This document shows, piece after piece, positions 30,093-41,232 of a stretch of DNA of 64,000 nucleotides. The notes under the pieces were generated by a model. The model saw nothing but the letters and a program-made list of their open reading frames with translations. It was not told the DNA's origin and ran no database searches. This DNA is from Labilithrix sp. (GTDB lineage: Bacteria; Myxococcota_A; Polyangia; Polyangiales; Polyangiaceae): the NCBI GenBank assembly GCA_019637105.1, contig JAHBWF010000016.1:16739-80738 (forward strand), given 5' to 3'. The translations under genes were made by a program, and so were the position numbers. Positions within the stretch are counted from its first letter, which is position 1, and each line of letters starts with the position of its first letter.

Positions 30093-30196
30093 CCGCTCGT
30101 CGCGCTGAGCCGCTCGCCGCGCGGAGCCGCTCGGCCGCGTTGCCCCGCTCGTCGCGCTGCGCCGCTCGCCGCGTTGACCCGCTCGGCCGCGTTGAG
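30093..30196 (+). repeat. Six 17-18-bp tandem units arranged as a doubled triplet
   Basis: Units begin ccgctcg and run ccgctcgtcgcgctgag, ccgctcgccgcgcggag, ccgctcggccgcgttgcc; the same order of three variants is then repeated once. The block is thus a 17-bp repeat that expanded to about 52 bp and then duplicated. It is intergenic and its function is unknown. Confidence 0.8.
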
Positions 30197-30209
30197 CCTC
30201 ATACGCGCA

Positions 30210-30243
30210 AACGCACGAGCCCGCGGCCGCGAGCTCGTGCGTT
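30210..30243 (-). terminator. Terminator hairpin after the Cys-rich lipoprotein gene
   Basis: A perfect 11-bp stem (aacgcacgagc at 30210-30220 with gctcgtgcgtt at 30233-30243) and a 12-nt GC-rich loop. It starts 66 bp beyond the stop codon of the leftward Cys-rich lipoprotein gene. On the plus strand it is followed by ttctttcg, so it could act on either strand. Confidence 0.65.
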
Positions 30244-30308
30244 CTTTCGTCTCGGCGTCGCCGGCGGCGCGCGGGGTTCGTCGCCGCGGTTCGCTCACGC
30301 GCTCGGCG

Positions 30309-31718
30309 TCAGTTGCACGCCCCCGAGCACGCGTTGCCCGCGCACGACAGGAAGTCGTTGAATGCGTCGATGCCGTCCTCGTGCGCGCTCGCGCACTCCT
30401 GGGCGCACTGCTGCGTGGTGCACGCCTTGAGGCACGTCTCGAGCGCGCGACACGCCGTGTCGGCCCTGCAGGCGTCGTACGTGCCCTTGCACGCGCCGGT
30501 CTGCGCGGCCGTGACGCACGCGTCGCACGCCGTCGCCGGATCGACGCACTTCCCGCCGCCGCACGCCAGCCCTCCGCCGCAGGACTTCCCGCACGCGCCG
30601 CAGTTGTCGCGATCGGTCTGGAGGTTGGCGCACTCGCTCCCGCTGCCGCACGCCGTCTCGCCGGCGCCGCAGCCCTGGAACGAGGTCGACTCGCTCGAGA
30701 GCGTGATCAGATCGAGCCAGCCCTCGGGCTGGACCTCGACCTGCGAGAGCTCGCCCTTCGCGGTGAAGCCCTTGCGCGTCTCCTTGCGCTGGCGCGCGAC
30801 CGTCAGCGAGAGGTTGCGCGGCCCCGCCCCTTCGTCGTCGCCGAGCGCGGCGTCGATCGCCGCGCGCGGCAGGTCGAACTTGCCGGCGGCGTCGTTGGCC
30901 TTGCACGTGACGGCCCCGCCGGGGCCCGTGACCGTGACGAGGATCGCGTCGTCGCCCGCCTTCCAGGAGATCGGCAGCGCCCCGGTCCCGAAGACCTTGT
31001 CACGCGGGATCTTGTTCAGCGCGGGCGACGTCTGGAGGAACGTGGTGGCCTTGAACGACTCGTCGAACTTCTCGAAGCCGGCGTCGACCGCGCCCTGCGC
31101 CTGGACGGTGATCTCGGCCCCCGCGAGGAACGGCGCGCCCGTGTTGCCCTTGTTCTCGTAGGCGTACGGCGGGAACATCGTGATCGACGTGGTCGTACCG
31201 CTGAAGGCGATCGGGCCGGCGTCGAACGACTCGATCTTCGCGCAGACGGCCTTGCCGCTCTTGTCGAGCGTGCAGCTCTCCTCCTCGTCGCACTCCTTCG
31301 AGCACACCGCGATCGCCTTGCACTTCGGCGCGCAGTCGTCGTCGAGGACGCACGCCTCGCCGTCATCGCAGCCGGTGAACGAGTCCTCGTTGTCGGTGCA
31401 CTTGACGCGCGCGACGATCTCGCACGCCGCGTCGAGCTTCTTCTTGCAGACGCGCGCCTTCCGCGCGTCCGGGACGAACCCGACGCTGACGATCGGGTTC
31501 GGGGTGCCGCTCCCCGCCGCGTGGGTCTCGCCGAGGAGGATCGTCCCGAGCGAGTGCGGCGGCTGGTTCGCGGGATCGTCGGGATCGAGCTCGTCGCCGG
31601 CCCCGGCGTCCGCGTCCGCGGCTCCCGACGGATCGCCGCCCTGGTTGATGGTCGTGGTCGTGCACGCCGCGAGGGCCGCGAAGATCCCGAGGAGCGAGAC
31701 GCGATGAGCAAGCTTCAT
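30309..31718 (-). CDS. Large Cys-rich lipoprotein, unknown function
   Basis: A 469-residue lipoprotein: signal VSLLGIFAALAAC with lipobox Cys19 followed by Thr residues, then an Asp/Gly/Ala linker. The body has an early Cys-rich block (CKKKLDAACEIVARVKC...CDDGEACVLDDDCAPKC), a Cys-poor central beta-rich domain (about 165-350), and a C-terminal block of roughly 24 cysteines (NCGACGKSCGGGLACGGGKC, CDACVTAAQTGAC). The CxxC-type spacing is seen in myxobacterial surface proteins of unknown role. The cysteines probably form disulfides outside the cell. Confidence 0.8.
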   Translation of the reverse strand: MKLAHRVSLLGIFAALAACTTTTINQGGDPSGAADADAGAGDELDPDDPANQPPHSLGTILLGETHAAGSGTPNPIVSVGFVPDARKARVCKKKLDAACEIVARVKCTDNEDSFTGCDDGEACVLDDDCAPKCKAIAVCSKECDEEESCTLDKSGKAVCAKIESFDAGPIAFSGTTTSITMFPPYAYENKGNTGAPFLAGAEITVQAQGAVDAGFEKFDESFKATTFLQTSPALNKIPRDKVFGTGALPISWKAGDDAILVTVTGPGGAVTCKANDAAGKFDLPRAAIDAALGDDEGAGPRNLSLTVARQRKETRKGFTAKGELSQVEVQPEGWLDLITLSSESTSFQGCGAGETACGSGSECANLQTDRDNCGACGKSCGGGLACGGGKCVDPATACDACVTAAQTGACKGTYDACRADTACRALETCLKACTTQQCAQECASAHEDGIDAFNDFLSCAGNACSGACN

Positions 31719-31769
31719 GGCCGAGGGTTACGGCCGCCGGCGTCGAGGTCTTCCCTGGCAACTCCCGGA

Positions 31770-34214
31770 TCACCCGAGCTTCAGGAACCGCGCGAGGACC
31801 TTCTTTTCGCCCCAGCCGGGGAAGAACGCGACGACCGCGGGCTCGCTGGCGTTGACGATCTTCATGACCTCGCCGCGCCCGAACCGCTCGTGGACCACCT
31901 TGCTGCCGCGCCGCAGCTCCACGCCCTCGGACGCGTCGCTCGACTCGTCGTAGTCGACGAAGCGCTCGCCGGGAGCGCGCTCGGGCGTCGCGGCGCCGCT
32001 CCTCCGCCGCAACGCCTCCGGGCCCGGTCCCCACGCGCTCGAGGCCGCCTGGCTGCTCTCGTCGCCCGCGTACGCGCGCGCGCCCAGAGGATGACGCCAC
32101 GCCGCCCCCGCCGAGGACGCCCGGCGCTCCTGCTGCTGCCGCCACGAGGTCGGCGCCGTCGACTCGCGGTCGATCCAGCGCCCGCCCGAGCCCGCGGCGC
32201 GCGCGGCGGCGGTCTCGAGGTGCTCGATCGCGCCCGGCGGGAGGTCCCCGACGAAGCGGCTCGGGACGCCGAGGCGCGTCGTACCGAAGATCTGCCGCTG
32301 CCGCGCGTGCGTCACGACGAGGTGCTGGCGCGCGCGCGTGATCGCGACGTACGCGAGCCGCCGCTCCTCATCCATCTCCTCGGGGCTGCGCGGCTCCTGG
32401 CTCCGGTACGGGAACATGTCCTCCTCCATGCCCGTGAGGAGGACGAGCTCGAACTCGAGGCCCTTGGCGCCGTGGATGGTCATCAGCGTGACCTTCTCGA
32501 CCTCGCCGAGCTTGTCCGTGTCGCTGACCAGCGAGACGCGCTCGAGGAACCCCTCGAGCGTCGGCGCCTCGCCGCGCGCCTCGGCCTCCGTCTCGTAGTC
32601 GCTCATCGAGCCCTCGAGCTCGGCGAGGTTCTCGAGCCGGCCCTCGGCCTCGGCCGTGTCCTCGTCCTCGAGCGCCTTCTTGTAGCCGCTCTTCGCGAGG
32701 ACGATGCGCAGGACCTCGGCGGCCGGGCGGTCCTTCGCCTCGTTCGTCAACAGGGAGAGGAGCTCGCGGAACTGCCCGAGCCGCTTCCTCGGCGCGGAGC
32801 CCAGGTCCTCCGCGAAGTCCTCCAGCTTCCCGAGCGCCTCGACCAGCGATAGGCGGTGCGCGCTCGCGTAGGCCGCGAGGCGCTCGACGGTCGTGTGGCC
32901 GATCCCGCGCGAGGGCGTGTTGATGACGCGGAGGAGATCGACGTCGCTCCGCGGATTGACGAGCACGCGCAGGTACGCGAGCGCGTCCTTCACCTCGGCG
33001 CGATCGTAGAACCTCGTGCCCCCGACGATCTGGTAGGGGACGTCGACCGCGCGCAGCGCCTCTTCGAGGACGCGGGACTGGGCGTGCACCCGGTAGAAGA
33101 CCGCGATCTCCTTCGCGCCGATCCCGGCCTCGCGGGCGTCACGGATCGCGCGGACGACGCACGCGGCCTCGTCGCGCTCGTCCGCGCAGGCGATGACGCG
33201 GAGCGGCGAGCCGTCCTCCTTGTCGGTCCAGAGCTCCTTCGGCTCGCGCGTCGGCGAGGGCGCGATGACCGCGAGCGCCGACGAGACGATGTTCCCCGTC
33301 GAGCGGTAGTTCTGCTCGAGCTTCACGACCTTCGCGTCCGGCCAGTCACGGCGGAAATGGCGGATGTTCCGGACGTCGGCGCCGCGCCAGCGGTAGATCG
33401 ACTGGTCGTCGTCGCCGACGACGCACAGGTTCTTCGTCCGCGCCGCGAGCCGCTTGAGGAGGCGGTACTGGATCTGGTTCGTGTCCTGGAACTCGTCGAC
33501 GAGGATGTAGTCGAACTTCTTCTCGAGCGCCTCGCGCGCGCGGAGGACCTCGGCGGGGAACGAGCCGTCGCTCGGCGCTTCGAGGACGCGGACGACCGAG
33601 AGGATCAGGTCCTCGAAATCGAGCGCGTTTGCCGCGCGGAGCGCCGCCTCGTACCGCGTGTACGCCTTCTGGACGGCGTCGTCGAGGTAGCTGTCGAGGT
33701 GCATCTCCGCCGGACCGCGGCCCTCCTGCTTCTCCTTGTGGATGCGGCCGAGCACCGACTTCGGCGAGTAGCGCCGGTCGTCGAGGTTCATGTCGCGGAG
33801 GATGCGGGTGACCACCGCCTTCTGGTCGGTGGTGTCGTAAATGACGAAGCTCCTGGTCCGATCGATCGCCTCGGGGAAGAGCCGGAGGAACTTGGCGCAC
33901 GTGGCGTGGAAGGTCCCGACCCAGAGGTCGCGGGCGACCGGCCCCAGCAGATCGGGGCGCTCGAGGCGATGACGCATCTCGCCAGCGGCCTTGTTCGTGA
34001 ACGTCACCGCGAGGATCCGCCAGGGCGGTACGTGCTCGCGCGCGACGAGGTTCGCGATGCGGTACGTGATCACCCGCGTCTTTCCGCTCCCCGCGCCGGC
34101 GAAGACCAGGAGCGGGCCGCCCACGTGAGCGACCGCCTCGGCTTGCGGCGCGTTCAGCTCGACCGGCGCTCCTCCGGAGGCGCCGGGAGCGTGGGACTGG
34201 GGCACGTCTTGCAT
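31770..34214 (-). CDS. pcrA: UvrD/PcrA-type superfamily 1 DNA helicase
   Basis: An 814-residue 3'-5' DNA helicase of the PcrA/UvrD group, acting in nucleotide-excision and mismatch repair and in removing RecA filaments. Walker A is FAGAGSGKT (residues 38-46). Motif Ia is [12 protein letters not shown], Walker B is [11 protein letters not shown] (240-250), motif III is [13 protein letters not shown], and motif V/VI are [14 protein letters not shown] and [12 protein letters not shown] Ser/Gly-rich linker (about 660-750) leads to a C-terminal Tudor-like domain ([14 protein letters not shown]...[11 protein letters not shown]), the RNA polymerase-interacting module of PcrA. The linker is longer than usual. 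Confidence 0.94.
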   Translation of the reverse strand: MQDVPQSHAPGASGGAPVELNAPQAEAVAHVGGPLLVFAGAGSGKTRVITYRIANLVAREHVPPWRILAVTFTNKAAGEMRHRLERPDLLGPVARDLWVGTFHATCAKFLRLFPEAIDRTRSFVIYDTTDQKAVVTRILRDMNLDDRRYSPKSVLGRIHKEKQEGRGPAEMHLDSYLDDAVQKAYTRYEAALRAANALDFEDLILSVVRVLEAPSDGSFPAEVLRAREALEKKFDYILVDEFQDTNQIQYRLLKRLAARTKNLCVVGDDDQSIYRWRGADVRNIRHFRRDWPDAKVVKLEQNYRSTGNIVSSALAVIAPSPTREPKELWTDKEDGSPLRVIACADERDEAACVVRAIRDAREAGIGAKEIAVFYRVHAQSRVLEEALRAVDVPYQIVGGTRFYDRAEVKDALAYLRVLVNPRSDVDLLRVINTPSRGIGHTTVERLAAYASAHRLSLVEALGKLEDFAEDLGSAPRKRLGQFRELLSLLTNEAKDRPAAEVLRIVLAKSGYKKALEDEDTAEAEGRLENLAELEGSMSDYETEAEARGEAPTLEGFLERVSLVSDTDKLGEVEKVTLMTIHGAKGLEFELVLLTGMEEDMFPYRSQEPRSPEEMDEERRLAYVAITRARQHLVVTHARQRQIFGTTRLGVPSRFVGDLPPGAIEHLETAAARAAGSGGRWIDRESTAPTSWRQQQERRASSAGAAWRHPLGARAYAGDESSQAASSAWGPGPEALRRRSGAATPERAPGERFVDYDESSDASEGVELRRGSKVVHERFGRGEVMKIVNASEPAVVAFFPGWGEKKVLARFLKLG

Positions 34215-34290
34215 TCCTTCCCCCGCTTAGCCCCCCCAGGTTCGAGGCGCCAGGAGCAAGCGCGAGAGCCGCTCCGCGGAGCGCACAGGC

Positions 34291-34321
34291 TTGTTTCCGA
34301 CCGCGTAACTTCAGGTATAGT
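34291..34321 (+). promoter_or_regulatory. Candidate promoter for grpE-dnaK
   Basis: ttgttt (34291-34296) and tatagt (34316-34321) are spaced by 19 bp in a lower-GC patch of an otherwise GC-rich gap, 22 bp before the grpE ATG. The -10-like hexamer is good and the spacing is long. No CIRCE-type inverted repeat or clear heat-shock sigma consensus was seen. Confidence 0.4.
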
Positions 34322-34343
34322 CGGGGGCCGAGGAACGGCTGAG

Positions 34344-34928
34344 ATGCCCGCACAAAGCGAAGAAAAGAACGACCTCACCGACGAGGCGAACGGCGAAGCT
34401 TCCCCTGCGTCCGGCGACGAGCCCGCGGCCTCGAGCGCACCCGCCGACCCGGTCGCCGAGGCCAAGGCCGAGGCGGCGCGCATGAAGGACCAGTGGATGC
34501 GCACCGCCGCGGACTTCGACAACTTCAGGAAGCGCGCGCGGCGCGAGCTCGAGGACACCCGCAAGGCGGGCAAGGAAGATCTCCTGAAGGAGTTCCTCCC
34601 GGTGTTCGACAACCTCGAGCGCGCGATCCAGAGCGCCCAGCGCGCGACGGACGTGAAGGCCGTCGCCGAGGGCCTGCAGATGGTGCTCCGGCAGTACCTC
34701 GACACGCTCTCGCGCGGCGGCATCACCAAGGTGCCGGGCGTCGGCGCGCAGTTCGATCCCACGCACCACGAGGCGATCCAACAGGTCGAGACCGACGAGC
34801 ACCCGGCCGGGACCGTGGTCGCGGAGGTCCAGCCCGGCTACATGCAGGGAGACCGCTTGATCCGGGCGGCGATGGTCGTGGTCGCGAAGCCGAAATCGAC
34901 GGCCGGCGAAGGCTCCGCGTCCGAGTAA
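34344..34928 (+). CDS. grpE: Nucleotide exchange factor GrpE
   Basis: A 194-residue cochaperone that releases ADP from DnaK. An acidic, Ser/Ala-rich N-terminus (about 1-50) leads to the long helix ([27 protein letters not shown]). The conserved head follows: [15 protein letters not shown], the [17 protein letters not shown] helix, and the beta-wing [20 protein letters not shown]...[18 protein letters not shown]. All family landmarks are present. It lies 12 bp before dnaK, so the pair is an operon. Confidence 0.95.
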   Translation: MPAQSEEKNDLTDEANGEASPASGDEPAASSAPADPVAEAKAEAARMKDQWMRTAADFDNFRKRARRELEDTRKAGKEDLLKEFLPVFDNLERAIQSAQRATDVKAVAEGLQMVLRQYLDTLSRGGITKVPGVGAQFDPTHHEAIQQVETDEHPAGTVVAEVQPGYMQGDRLIRAAMVVVAKPKSTAGEGSASE

Positions 34929-34940
34929 CTTCGAGGGGAC

Positions 34941-36770
34941 ATGGCGAAGGTCATCGGTATCGACCTGGGCACGACGAACTCCTGCGTGGCGATCGTCGAG
35001 ACGAGCCCGACCGGCAAAGTCGACGTTCGGATCATCCCGAACGCGGAGGGCGCGCGCACGACGCCGTCGATCGTCGGCTTCACGGCGAGCGGCGAGCGCC
35101 TCGTCGGTCAGTCGGCCAAGCGCCAGGCGGTGACCAACGCACAGAACACGGTCTACGCCGTCAAGCGTCTCATCGGCCGCAAGTACCGCGACGGGGAGAC
35201 GATGCGCCAGGTCGAGCGGAGCCCCTACAAGATCATCGAGGCGCCGAACGGCGACGCGTGGGTCTCGGTCGCCGGGAAGGACATGTCTCCGCCCGAGGTG
35301 AGCGCGATGGTCCTCGCGCGGATGAAGGAGATCGCCGAGGCGTACCTCGGCGAGCCGGTCACCGACGCCGTCGTCACCGTCCCCGCCTACTTCGACGACG
35401 CCCAGCGCCAGGCGACGCGCGACGCCGGCAAGATCGCCGGGCTCGAGGTCCGCCGGATCATCAACGAGCCCACGGCCGCCGCCATCGCCTACGGGCTCGA
35501 CAAGAAGTCCGCCGAGCGCATCGCGGTCTACGACCTCGGCGGAGGCACCTTCGATATCTCGATCCTCGAGATCCAGGAGGGCGTCTTCAGCGTCCGCGCG
35601 ACCAACGGCGACACCTACCTCGGGGGCGAGGACTTCGACCTCCAGATCGTCGACGCGATCGCCGAGTCGTTCCAGAAGGAGCACGGGGTCGATCTCAAGA
35701 AGGACCGGATGGCCCTCCAGCGCCTGAAGGAGGCCGCCGAGAAGGCGAAGCACGAGCTGTCGTCCTCGCTCGAGACCGAGCTCAACCTGCCCTTCATCGC
35801 CACGAACTCGAAGGGCGAGCCGCTCCACGTCCAGAAGACGATGACGCGCGCCGAGCTCGAGCTTTTGACGGGCGAGCTCATCGAGCGCAGCCTCGAGCCG
35901 TGCCGGCGCTGCCTTCAGGACGCCAAGCTCACGCCGCAGGACATCAACTCCGTCGTCCTCGTCGGCGGGATGACGCGCATGCCCGCCGTCGTGAAGGCGG
36001 TGAAGGAGTTCTTCGGCAAGGAGCCGAACAAGGGCGTCAACCCGGACGAGGTCGTCGCCGCCGGCGCGGCGCTCCAGGGCTCCGCGCTCGGCGAGGAGTC
36101 TCCGATCGAGATGCTCCTGCTCGACGTCACGCCGCTCTCGCTCGGCGTCGAGACCGGCGGCGGCGTGTTCACCGTCCTCATCCCGCGCAACACGACGATC
36201 CCGACGGAGCGCAACGAGATCTTCACGACGAGCGTCGACAACCAGAACTTCGTGCCCATCCACGTCCTCCAGGGCGAGCGCCCGATGGCCGCGGACAACC
36301 GCAGCCTCGCGCGCTTCGAGCTCACGGGGATCCCGCCTGCGCCGCGCGGCGTCCCGAAGATCTCGGTGACCTTCCGCATCGACGCGAACGGCGTCGTGTC
36401 GATCGACGCGAAGGACCTCGGCTCCGGTCGCTCGCAGCAGATGAACATCACGCCGACGAGCGGCCTCTCGAAAGAAGAGATCGAGCGCATCGTCGGCGAG
36501 GGCGAGCGCCACCAGGCCGCCGACGCCGTCCGCAAGGAGCTCGCCGAGGTGCGCAACCAGGCCGAGACGCTCCTCTACACGACCGAGGCCGCGCTCGAGG
36601 GCTACCAGGACCTCGTCGACGGCGAGATGATCGAGCGCACGCGCGAGAGCTGCAACCGGCTCCGCGAGCTCATCGATCAGCAGGGCGACCTCACGAGCCT
36701 CCGCTCGCAGTACCAGGACCTCGAGGCGCTGACGTTCAAGATCGCCGAGTCCCTCTACGGCACCGGCTGA
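34941..36770 (+). CDS. dnaK: Molecular chaperone DnaK (Hsp70)
   Basis: A 609-residue Hsp70. The nucleotide-binding domain carries [65 protein letters not shown] and [10 protein letters not shown]. The linker [11 protein letters not shown] and the substrate-binding domain ([38 protein letters not shown]) follow. The helical lid is shorter and the C-terminal Gly-rich/EEVD-like tail is absent, so it is about 20-30 residues shorter than E. coli DnaK. dnaJ is not in the window. The terminus converges on a LuxR-type regulator gene. Confidence 0.95.
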   Translation: MAKVIGIDLGTTNSCVAIVETSPTGKVDVRIIPNAEGARTTPSIVGFTASGERLVGQSAKRQAVTNAQNTVYAVKRLIGRKYRDGETMRQVERSPYKIIEAPNGDAWVSVAGKDMSPPEVSAMVLARMKEIAEAYLGEPVTDAVVTVPAYFDDAQRQATRDAGKIAGLEVRRIINEPTAAAIAYGLDKKSAERIAVYDLGGGTFDISILEIQEGVFSVRATNGDTYLGGEDFDLQIVDAIAESFQKEHGVDLKKDRMALQRLKEAAEKAKHELSSSLETELNLPFIATNSKGEPLHVQKTMTRAELELLTGELIERSLEPCRRCLQDAKLTPQDINSVVLVGGMTRMPAVVKAVKEFFGKEPNKGVNPDEVVAAGAALQGSALGEESPIEMLLLDVTPLSLGVETGGGVFTVLIPRNTTIPTERNEIFTTSVDNQNFVPIHVLQGERPMAADNRSLARFELTGIPPAPRGVPKISVTFRIDANGVVSIDAKDLGSGRSQQMNITPTSGLSKEEIERIVGEGERHQAADAVRKELAEVRNQAETLLYTTEAALEGYQDLVDGEMIERTRESCNRLRELIDQQGDLTSLRSQYQDLEALTFKIAESLYGTG

Positions 36771-36874
36771 CGCTCGGCCGAGCGGACGAACGGCCCCCGA
36801 GCCCGTGACCGGATCCGCGGAGGTCGCGCGCGACCGGCGCCGGCGGAGGGCCGAGGACGTCGCGACGCGGCCGA

Positions 36875-37990
36875 TCAGTCGAGCGTGTCGTCGCCCTCGA
36901 CCAGCGACGAGTCGGGCGGCGGCGAGATGACCGACGACGGCGCGCTCGACTTCGTCTCGGCGGGCGACATCAGCTTTCGGACGAGGTCGGCGCGGTTGGC
37001 GACGCCGAGCTTCTGGTAGAGGCGGCGGACGTACGTGCGGACCGTGTTCTCCGACAGCCCGGAGATCGCCGCGACGTTCACGCCGCTGTAGCCGGCGACG
37101 AGCAGCCGCGCGATCTCGCGCTCACGCTTGCTGAGGCCCTCGATGGGGGCGGCCTTCTCCTGCGGCTCGACGCGCAAGATCGCGCATTTGGCGTTGTTGA
37201 AGACGGGGTCGCCCTCGATCTTCGCGACCGCGACGACCGCCCCCGACGGCAGGCGCGGCGGCGTCGGCAGCGCCTCCTGCTTCGCGCGGGCCTGGAGCGA
37301 TTGCTCGGCGGCGTCGACGACGTGATCCTCGATCGGGAGCACGTCGGTCTCCCACTCGACGCCGCGCTCGCGGTTGGCCGCCCAGAGGACCTTCTTGCGC
37401 TCGCGATCCACGACGAAGAGCGTGCCGCTCACCTTGCTGAACGCGCGGAGCGCGGCCGCCTCGCGCGAGAGCTCGTCATAGGCGATCTGGACGCGGGCGC
37501 CCGCGGCGACGAACGGGCCGAGCGCCTCGAGCTTGTCGACGTCGGCCTGCGTGAACTCTCCCTCGGCCTCGCGACGCTCGAGCCCCGCGAGCCCGAACAG
37601 CACGCCGCCCTCGTGGAGGAAGAAGAGGATCGCGTGCTTCATCCCGGTCTCCGCGTGCGCCGCGAAGTAGGGCAACTTCATCCGCTCGTCGTCCGGATAG
37701 AGCTCGTTCGCGAGGTAGACGCGGCGCGTCGTCTCGACGACGCTCTTCGTCTCGAAGCCGAAGGCCTGGGTCAGCCGGATCGCCCCGTCCGATTTCAGAG
37801 CGCGCGCCACCCCGTCGACCAGCCGCGAGGAGTCGGCGTAGGCCCGAGCGTCCTCCGTCCCGAAGCACACGAAGGCGCCGGAGGCCGGGACGAGCTGACG
37901 CATCGCGTCCATGACGCGCCGCCGAAAGCTGGCGCGCGTGCCGTGTTGGACCACCGAGAGTCGCGCCGCATCAAGCCCAGCCTGTTCCAT
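36875..37990 (-). CDS. LuxR-family transcriptional regulator with a GAF-like sensor region
   Basis: A 371-residue regulator. ATG 37990 gives MEQAGLDAARLSVVQHG; upstream in-frame codons run into the promoter of the divergent LeuA-type gene. Residues of about 1-170 resemble a GAF-like ligand domain (ASGAFVCFG, GLAGLERREAEGEFT). The C-terminal about 45 residues before the tail are a LuxR/NarL helix-turn-helix (LSKREREIARLLVAGYSG, ISGLSENTVRTYVRRLYQKL). An acidic Ser-rich tail follows. It is transcribed away from the LeuA-family gene across 98 bp and could regulate it, but no site was seen. Confidence 0.85.
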   Translation of the reverse strand: MEQAGLDAARLSVVQHGTRASFRRRVMDAMRQLVPASGAFVCFGTEDARAYADSSRLVDGVARALKSDGAIRLTQAFGFETKSVVETTRRVYLANELYPDDERMKLPYFAAHAETGMKHAILFFLHEGGVLFGLAGLERREAEGEFTQADVDKLEALGPFVAAGARVQIAYDELSREAAALRAFSKVSGTLFVVDRERKKVLWAANRERGVEWETDVLPIEDHVVDAAEQSLQARAKQEALPTPPRLPSGAVVAVAKIEGDPVFNNAKCAILRVEPQEKAAPIEGLSKREREIARLLVAGYSGVNVAAISGLSENTVRTYVRRLYQKLGVANRADLVRKLMSPAETKSSAPSSVISPPPDSSLVEGDDTLD

Positions 37991-38088
37991 CGTGCCCTCC
38001 GGGTTCGGGTCGGGTCCTCTCGCGTCGTGACGATCCGGCGCCCGCGATGCCGCCGTCCGAGGCGCCGACTTCGTGGCATACTCTACCC

Positions 38089-39351
<1,263 letters not shown>

Positions 39352-39372
39352 GCCCCCTCGGGCGCGCGGCGC

Positions 39373-39798
39373 TCAACGCGTCGCGCGGAGCACGCTGAAG
39401 AGGACGTTCAGGCCGAGGAGCATGAGCGGCCCGAGGCCCATCAGCATCCCGATGATCACGCCGACGAGGCACGGGACGAATTTGCCGCCCATGCGCCTTC
39501 GGTACTCGTCGGCGCGCGCCACCATCAGGATCCAACCGACCCCGCTCGCCAGCGTGAGGATCGAGACGAGGGCGAACTGGTTCACGCAGGTCCAGCTGAG
39601 GAAGCCGAGCGCCGGCACCGCGATCGCGCTCGAGACGAGGCTGCCGATCGCGCGCTGATCGCCCTCGGCGATGGTCACGAGCGCGGCGCAGCTCCGGCAC
39701 ATGAGGTTCCCGCCCTTGTCGTAGGTCGCGGTGCTCGGATCCATCATGCCGCCGCAACGCGCACACTGAACGCCCACGCCGGCCCGGTAGTTCGACAT
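39373..39798 (-). CDS. Zinc-ribbon membrane protein
   Basis: A 141-residue protein: an N-terminal zinc ribbon (CARCGG at 12-17 and CRSC at about 34-37) followed by three or four transmembrane helices (SLVSSAIAVPALGFLSW, LVSILTLASGVGWILM, VPCLVGVIIGMLMGLG, LMLLGLNVLFSVL). An Arg-rich loop (ARADEYRRRMGGK) suggests the zinc ribbon faces the cytosol. No family was recognised. It is followed 9 bp upstream (leftward sense) by a lipoprotein gene, so it may belong to the same operon. Confidence 0.72.
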   Translation of the reverse strand: MSNYRAGVGVQCARCGGMMDPSTATYDKGGNLMCRSCAALVTIAEGDQRAIGSLVSSAIAVPALGFLSWTCVNQFALVSILTLASGVGWILMVARADEYRRRMGGKFVPCLVGVIIGMLMGLGPLMLLGLNVLFSVLRATR

Positions 39799-39807
39799 GA
39801 CGACGCC

Positions 39808-41232
39808 TTATCCCTTGGGGAGGCCGACGGGAAGGGTCGGCATCGCCTTCTGCACGAGGTCCGTCTGCGCCAGCGCGTCGGTGACCGTCTGGATCTCGGC
39901 GTTGTCCTTGAAGAACGAGAGCTGCTTCTCCGCGCGCTCGACGGCGAAGCGCGACGCGGTGTTGAGGACGAGGCCCTTCGCCTCCTTCGTCGCGGCCGCG
40001 GTCGCCGCCGCGACGAGCGCGTCCGACGAGAGCGATCCGGCGCTCTTCACCGTGTCGACGGTCGCCATCACGGTGCCGGCGATCTTCCGCGCCTTCTGCG
40101 TGTACTCGATGGCCTCGTTGATCACGAGGGCGACCTTGCCGCCGTGCGGGACGATCGCGACGATGGTCTGGAGATAGCCGAGGTAGTCGTGGTCGCCGCG
40201 CCAGACGTCGAGCACGGTGCGGTAGACCCGCGACGTCGGCAGCCCCGTCATCGCGTCGAGCGCCTGGAGGAAGGCGCCGACGGCCGCGAGCTTCTTCTCG
40301 CGCTCGTCCGCGCGCCATTTGGCGAACTCCGGGCTCGCCTCGATCTTGGCGACGAGCTCCCTGCCGGCGCCGAGCAGCTTCGCCTTCTCGCCCTCGTCGG
40401 CCGGGAAGAGCGGGGCGCGCGCGGGGGCGGCGCTGTCCTCGACGACCGCCAAGAGCACCTTGCGGATGCTCGCGGCGAGCGTGGCCGAGCCCGCGTCGGT
40501 CGCGCGCACGGTCATCCCGACCGCGATGATGTCGGCCTCGATCTGCGCGAGGTGCGCGCGGTCGTCTTCGAGGCGCTCGACGAGCAAGACGAGGATCTCC
40601 TCGTAGTCCTCGACCGTCACCTGGAACGGCAGCTCGTAGGGCAGGCCCTTCGGGTCCTTCTTCAGCTCGAGGAGCTGCTCGACGAGGCGGTACTGCTCGA
40701 CGCGGCCCTCCTCGATCGCGTTGCGGATCCGCTGGAGCTGCGCGAGCAGGCGCGTGAGCGCCCAGTCGAGTCGCCGGATCTCCTCGTAGTCCGTGTGGAC
40801 GTGATCGCGCGCCTTCTTCCACGCGGCCTCGGCGGCCTTGCGATCGGCGTCGGTCATGCCCGCGGTGAACATGAGGCGCTCCGGCACCTTCCGCTCGATC
40901 GAGAACGCGCGGCCGCCGCCGTCGACCCGCGCGTAGAACGGGACGTCGCGCGACTGCAGCGCGTCGAGCGCGACCACGCCCTTCTGCGCCAGCACGCGGT
41001 AGGCGTCCTGGCTGCTCTCGTCGGCGGAGGTCTGCACGTCGGCGTACTTGCCCGAGTACAGCTTGTATGCACCATGCACCCATTCGCGCCCATACAGGTG
41101 GGCGAGCGGAGTCTCCGGCGGACGCGAGCCGCACGCCGCGAGGAGCGCGGGCGAGCTGACGAGCGCGACGAGCGGGAACGTCGCGAAGCCGCCGAGCAGC
41201 GCGCGGCGGGTGACGCGTCGCGGGTCGCTCAC
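39808..41232 (-). CDS. Helix-rich lipoprotein coupled to a collagen-like lipoprotein
   Basis: A 474-residue predicted lipoprotein with an RR-containing, Tat-like N-terminus (RRVTRRALLGG) and lipobox LAAC near residue 34. The mature part is almost all helix, with Glu/Arg/Leu-rich segments (about 130-260; WALTRLLAQLQRIRNAIEEGRVEQYRLVEQLLEL). It ends in an Ala/Thr/Lys region and a low-complexity tail (PTLPVGLPKG). No domain was recognised. GTG 41232 overlaps the stop of the Gly-rich gene in a GTGA junction, so the two are translated together and probably form one complex. Confidence 0.75.
   Translation of the reverse strand: MSDPRRVTRRALLGGFATFPLVALVSSPALLAACGSRPPETPLAHLYGREWVHGAYKLYSGKYADVQTSADESSQDAYRVLAQKGVVALDALQSRDVPFYARVDGGGRAFSIERKVPERLMFTAGMTDADRKAAEAAWKKARDHVHTDYEEIRRLDWALTRLLAQLQRIRNAIEEGRVEQYRLVEQLLELKKDPKGLPYELPFQVTVEDYEEILVLLVERLEDDRAHLAQIEADIIAVGMTVRATDAGSATLAASIRKVLLAVVEDSAAPARAPLFPADEGEKAKLLGAGRELVAKIEASPEFAKWRADEREKKLAAVGAFLQALDAMTGLPTSRVYRTVLDVWRGDHDYLGYLQTIVAIVPHGGKVALVINEAIEYTQKARKIAGTVMATVDTVKSAGSLSSDALVAAATAAATKEAKGLVLNTASRFAVERAEKQLSFFKDNAEIQTVTDALAQTDLVQKAMPTLPVGLPKG

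Larger units (their letters stand above)
29706..30308. other. 603-bp intergenic region, no gene seen
   Basis: The spacer between two leftward lipoprotein genes. Reading frames across it have Arg/Ser-rich composition and no family resemblance. It holds a stem-loop (29868-29892), a lower-GC patch (29935-29975, ttattttcgaat), a 17-bp repeat block (30093-30196) and a terminator-like hairpin (30210-30243). The metalloprotease promoter is probably in the lower-GC patch or nearer to 29706. Confidence 0.65.

Noticed and set aside
29706-30308. Remnant of a mobile element in the 603-bp gap
   Set aside because: No transposase-like frame, terminal inverted repeats or target duplication were seen, only short tandem repeats and hairpins.
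26805-32852. A very long plus-strand open frame opposite the metalloprotease, Cys-rich lipoprotein and helicase genes
   Set aside because: It is an antisense shadow: Arg/Ala/Val-biased composition with no domain, and the opposite strand has clear families throughout.
36771-36874. cgctcggccgagcg palindrome after dnaK as a terminator
   Set aside because: The symmetry is complete without a usable loop, leaving only a 5-bp stem, and no T-tract follows.
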